A stretch of 26,901 bases of DNA, taken from positions 1 through 26,901 of the forward strand of contig JAFADM010000130.1 in the NCBI GenBank assembly GCA_023424865.1, read 5' to 3'. The DNA is from Bacillota bacterium. Lineage in GTDB: Bacteria > Bacillota_A > Clostridia > DSM-8532. Positions 24,233 through 26,901 of the stretch are shown here, piece by piece. Numbering within the stretch: position 1 is the first letter of the stretch; every line of letters begins with the position of its first letter. The notes beneath the pieces are model-generated. The model was given only the letters and a program-made list of their open reading frames with translations. It had not been told where the DNA came from and did no database searches. Both the position numbers and the translations under genes were made by a program.

Positions 24233-25155
24233 GGTTTAAAAGACATCCTCATTCCAAGTATTTCCATGGCTCCAAAACCGCTGATATTTAAGGCTCTGGC
24301 GCATGCAAGGGCAATAAATTTCTCCAGTATTCCGGGGTCGAAGGCACGCAGCATGCCGAGTCCTATTTTTCGCTTCATGGCCAAAGAAAATTCAGGTCGA
24401 AGCATGAATATTTTTTTATTTTTCGTATCAAGAAGCTTTAATTCCTCGACGTCAAAGATGATCCCTTTATAACCGGCAGTCATGGCATCAAATTGGCCAT
24501 CCTCTCCGGGAAACCGAAGCCATAGCGGCGTTCGGGACAACACCTCGGGATCATCGGTCAGATGAATGGGGATTCCTGTTTCCTCAAAGGCCAGTGCCAC
24601 TCCCCGAGGTTCCTCCCAACCTGCAGGCATTAAGAGGTTCACGCTTTTCACCCGATTAATAAGATTTCCCACTGCCCTCTCCATAACTCCCGGATCTCCG
24701 GTTAGGGCAATTTCCTTTTTTGTCAAGTCGCCCAGTCCCTGTATCTGGTCAAGTATGGACTCAAGCCGGGTAATATTCAACAGGGAGGCTTCCAAAGGAG
24801 AGCCGTCCCAGGCTTTAAGACAGAGCTTTTTCACTTTTGGATGCTCCAAAACGGAACAGACTCCAAGCTCCAGAAAGGCTTCATTCAATTCATGACCCAT
24901 TCGGTTTACCGCCCCTGGCCCGCCGTTTATAGCCGGCTCCACAGGAACAAAGGCAGCCACAAGATTCAGCCAGTCCTCAACGGCACATACCCTGAAATCC
25001 GGACCGGCATCGGTCCGAAAAAGTTCCGTAATCTTTCTTTTCAGGCGGTGTGGGCCTATTCCCCTCCCCTCTTCCCGCCAGGTGCCCATACCCGGCATGG
25101 GCAAAACAATTCCGAGGCTGACAGGCTTTAAGCCTGCTACGGACGGCATGCTCAT
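24229..25155 (-). CDS. Uncharacterised 308-residue protein upstream of greA
   Basis: I do not recognise this protein. It is soluble, with no signal peptide or membrane segment. Glycine/proline-rich motifs open it (SLGIVLPMPGMGTWREEGRGIGPHR, about 13-37). The middle has a Rossmann-like pattern: strand-turn-helix EIALTGDPGVMERAVGNLI (about 169-187), then VNLLMPAG, VALAFEETGIPIHLTDDPEVL and KGIIFDVEEL. The C-terminal 55 residues are helical and conserved-looking (PEFSLAMKRKIGLGMLRAFDPGILEKFIALACARALNIS). A nucleotide- or cofactor-binding role is possible but unproven. The ATG at 25155 is preferred over the open frame to 25215 because aggagc lies just upstream. Codon use matches the neighbours. 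Confidence 0.75.
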   Translation of the reverse strand: MSMPSVAGLKPVSLGIVLPMPGMGTWREEGRGIGPHRLKRKITELFRTDAGPDFRVCAVEDWLNLVAAFVPVEPAINGGPGAVNRMGHELNEAFLELGVCSVLEHPKVKKLCLKAWDGSPLEASLLNITRLESILDQIQGLGDLTKKEIALTGDPGVMERAVGNLINRVKSVNLLMPAGWEEPRGVALAFEETGIPIHLTDDPEVLSRTPLWLRFPGEDGQFDAMTAGYKGIIFDVEELKLLDTKNKKIFMLRPEFSLAMKRKIGLGMLRAFDPGILEKFIALACARALNISGFGAMEILGMRMSFKP

Positions 25156-25262
25156 TTTATGCTCCTGCCTGCAATTATGTCTCCCTAAATCATACGGTGA
25201 AGCAAGCTGCGGCATGACTTTTGGGGGGGAATAAATATAAGTCTCTCAAAAATCTCAAAGTT

Positions 25263-25351
25263 CTTTATGGTACGTTCTCATTCCTCTCCCTTGAGGAACG
25301 CGGCTGCCGCAGGGTAAGGAATCGGCTGAAGGAAGCTGAAGCCGGCAAAAT
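25263..25351 (+). ncRNA. Candidate plus-strand small RNA upstream of a terminator
   Basis: This gene-free stretch between two minus-strand genes is GC-richer than its surroundings and full of short stems: GCGG-ctg-CCGC near 25302-25312, and CGGCT...AGCCG near 25323-25345. It runs directly into a strong plus-strand terminator at 25352-25400. A weak promoter (ATGACT, 16 bp, TATAAG) lies near 25215-25242. No reading frame with a ribosome site was found. No known RNA family was recognised, so this is only a candidate. Confidence 0.3.
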
Positions 25352-25400
25352 AAAAGCCTATGAACAATCTCATCCTTGACTGTTCATAGGCTTTTTTATT
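25352..25400. terminator. Strong terminator hairpin
   Basis: AAAAGCCTATGAACA (25352-25366) and TGTTCATAGGCTTTT (25381-25395) form a perfect 15-bp stem with a 14-nt loop, followed on the plus strand by TTATT. On the minus strand the stem is followed by TATTTT. It can end the nitroreductase transcript from the right and any plus-strand RNA from the left. Confidence 0.85.
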
Positions 25401-25455
25401 AATAACCTACCCGCACTGCCCATTTTAAACTACGTTTTTTTAACCGTTGTATAAT

Positions 25456-25540
25456 AGACTTTATCATTGCTTTCGCTAAGTGTGTAACAGGCTTTATCAT
25501 TGCTTTCGCTAAATGTGTAACAGACTTTATTATTGCTTTT
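25456..25540 (-). repeat. 33-bp tandem repeat, about 2.6 copies
   Basis: Two full 33-bp units (25456-25488 and 25489-25521) differ at two positions; a third partial unit (25522-25540) follows. On the minus strand two frames stay open across it because 33 is a multiple of three. One (25430-25555, GTG, 41 aa) repeats SN(D/N)K(V/A)CYT(F/L)SE. The other (25399-25557, GTG, 52 aa) repeats VTHLAKAMIK(P/S), is strongly cationic with no Asp or Glu, and stops right before the terminator. Neither has a good ribosome site. Confidence 0.75.
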
Positions 25541-25593
25541 GACAATTGCCGACACACCCTGCTCAATTAAATGATGTTTATCCGCTGTTGAGC

Positions 25594-26190
25594 TTAAAAA
25601 ACCTTAATCCGTTCCTCTATGGGCGAAAAGGCTTTGTCCCCGGCATGCTCCACGGCCTTGCCAAAGGGCATTTGAGCCAGAAGCTTCCACTTGTCGGGAA
25701 TTGACCATTCTTTCTTTACTTCCTCATCAATAAGGGGATTATAGTGCTGCAGGCTTGCCCCCAGCCCTAAATCCGAAAGCTGGGTCCATATGGCATATTG
25801 GAGCATACCTGAGGATTGGAGGGACCATACTGGGAAATTATCCTTATAAAGAGAAAACGCCTCCTGCAGCCCTTCAACAACACTCTGATCCTCAAAAAAC
25901 AGCAGCGTTCCATAGCCGCCCTTAAATCCGTCAAGCTTTTCCTGAGTCTGGGCAAAAGCCTCTTCCGGGACAATCTTTTTAAGAACATAGGAGGTCATAT
26001 CCCATAGCTTGTCATGCTGTTCATCAAATAAAAGGACCACACGGGCACTTTGAGAGTTAAAGGCAGACGGGGTGTGAAGCATCAGCTCCTTAACCAACTC
26101 CTGAATTTTCTCCTCACTCACCAGCTTTTCTTTGCTTATTCCATATACCGATCGCCTGTTTTTAACGGCTTCCAGAAAACTTCTTTCCAT
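25594..26190 (-). CDS. Nitroreductase-family FMN oxidoreductase
   Basis: A 198-residue cytoplasmic flavoprotein of the nitroreductase fold, probably an FMN dimer using NAD(P)H. The N-terminal KNRRSVYGISKE (about 10-21) supplies the FMN-phosphate arginines. TPSAFNSQSARVV (about 40-52) is typical of the Frm2/HBN1/YdgI-like branch. ASLQHYNPLIDEEV and LLAQMPFGKAVEHAGDKAF complete the signature. The physiological substrate is unknown. The ATG has a good aaggagt site. It appears monocistronic, ending at the hairpin at 25352-25400. A +1 frameshift at its T-rich end would extend the protein into the tandem repeat without a stop. Confidence 0.88.
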   Translation of the reverse strand: MERSFLEAVKNRRSVYGISKEKLVSEEKIQELVKELMLHTPSAFNSQSARVVLLFDEQHDKLWDMTSYVLKKIVPEEAFAQTQEKLDGFKGGYGTLLFFEDQSVVEGLQEAFSLYKDNFPVWSLQSSGMLQYAIWTQLSDLGLGASLQHYNPLIDEEVKKEWSIPDKWKLLAQMPFGKAVEHAGDKAFSPIEERIKVF

Positions 26191-26308
26191 ATCTTACAAC
26201 TCCTTCTTTTCTACCATAGCATATGATTCAAAGGCTCTTTTTTATGCGGACATCCTTATTGTCTCCCACTTTAAATTCATAAACATAGCTGCTATGGCGC
26301 TAAACTCC

Positions 26309-26350
26309 GGCCAGATTAGACAAAGGCCAGATTGTCAAATTTATGTCAAA
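26309..26350. repeat. Short direct repeats upstream of the nitroreductase gene
   Basis: GGCCAGATTAGACAAA (26309-26324) is followed at once by GGCCAGATTGTCAAA (26325-26339). TGTCAAA then recurs at 26333-26339 and 26344-26350, an 11-bp period that puts both copies on one DNA face. They lie about 120 bp before the nitroreductase ATG and could be regulator half-sites. No convincing promoter was located beside them. Confidence 0.4.
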
Positions 26351-26434
26351 CCAAATTAGTTTTTTCTTAATTAAATTTTACCCAATTCAATAGTTAAAAA
26401 ACAAGAAAATAAAAAATCAAACAAAGGATCAAGA

Positions 26435-26532
26435 AAACCGCCGATTGCGTACATTACTCCTGTTGCCTTGCCATGTCCGGTCATACCTGCATGTGCAAAG
26501 CAAAAGGTAATGCTGTCTGCTGTCGGCGGTTT
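26435..26532. repeat. 98-nt nested palindromic element downstream of guaB
   Basis: The outer arms AAACCGCCGA (26435-26444) and TCGGCGGTTT (26523-26532) match perfectly over 10 bp. Inside, on the minus strand, CATTAC/GTAATG (6 bp), TGCTTTGC/GCAAGGCA (8 bp, one G-U) and CATG/CATG stack in order around a 14-nt loop. The whole can fold as one long interrupted hairpin. A 54-codon frame with a TTG start (26371-26535, minus) runs through it (including AGMTGHGKATGVMYAIGGF) but has no ribosome site. It could be a structured RNA, a terminator of guaB (GTTTTCTT follows), or a dispersed palindromic repeat. Confidence 0.6.
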
Positions 26533-26563
26533 CAAATAGATTATTTAAAAAGCTAAGTCGGCT

Positions 26564-26901
<338 letters not shown>

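Noticed and set aside
25456..25540. CRISPR array or insertion sequence end
   Set aside because: The 33-bp units abut directly with no spacers, there are fewer than three, and no cas or transposase gene is present.

Overview
The window reads as chromosomal DNA of an anaerobic, endospore-forming Clostridia (Firmicutes). Reasons: a spoVAC-spoVAD-spoVAE operon, the greA-lysS pair, a ClpE-type Clp ATPase, a SigB/SigF/SigG-family sigma factor with partner-switch regulators, strong A+G-rich Shine-Dalgarno sites, TTGACA-17-TATAAT promoters, and radical-SAM chemistry typical of anaerobes. The genus cannot be named from the sequence. Nearly all genes lie on the minus strand. The exceptions are a tRNA-Val, a lytic transglycosylase and one of two alpha-L-fucosidases.

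Layout. 1-2.0 kb: pyrG (CTP synthase, minus). 2.0-3.1 kb: plus-strand tRNA-Val(CAC) with its own promoter and terminator, then an SLT-type lytic transglycosylase. 3.2-8.1 kb: a five-gene minus-strand operon (flavodoxin-like, FecCD permease, ABC ATPase, lipoprotein binding protein, HemN/HutW-like radical SAM). Two near-identical dyad operators flank its promoter. It looks like an iron-regulated anaerobic heme uptake and degradation system. 8.2-9.4 kb: a hairpin, a tight DnaA-box cluster and tsaD. 9.5-12.4 kb: two divergent GH29 alpha-L-fucosidases. 12.4-13.7 kb: a membrane-anchored DUF4015 putative glycoside hydrolase with a Pro/Thr linker. 13.9-16.0 kb: the spoVA operon, headed by a 64-aa membrane protein.

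16.1-21.8 kb holds a co-oriented stress-type module. In transcription order it is a membrane J-like protein, a STAS anti-anti-sigma factor, a degenerate RsbW-like protein that has lost its G2 box, a SigB-like sigma factor, an intact RsbW-like kinase, then a ClpE-type ATPase with its own promoter. 21.9-25.2 kb: lysS, greA (each with its own promoter) and an unrecognised 308-aa protein. 25.2-26.6 kb is gene-poor: a nitroreductase, a plus-strand hairpin cluster with a terminator, a 33-bp tandem repeat and a 98-nt nested palindrome. The 3' end of guaB (IMP dehydrogenase) closes the window.

Two regions merit most attention. One is the heme-type cluster with paired operators around its promoter. 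The other is the sigma module, in which two RsbW-like proteins, one apparently unable to bind ATP, flank a single sigma factor. Several small structured intergenic elements are also unexplained. Everything here was done by reading the sequence; no database search was run.
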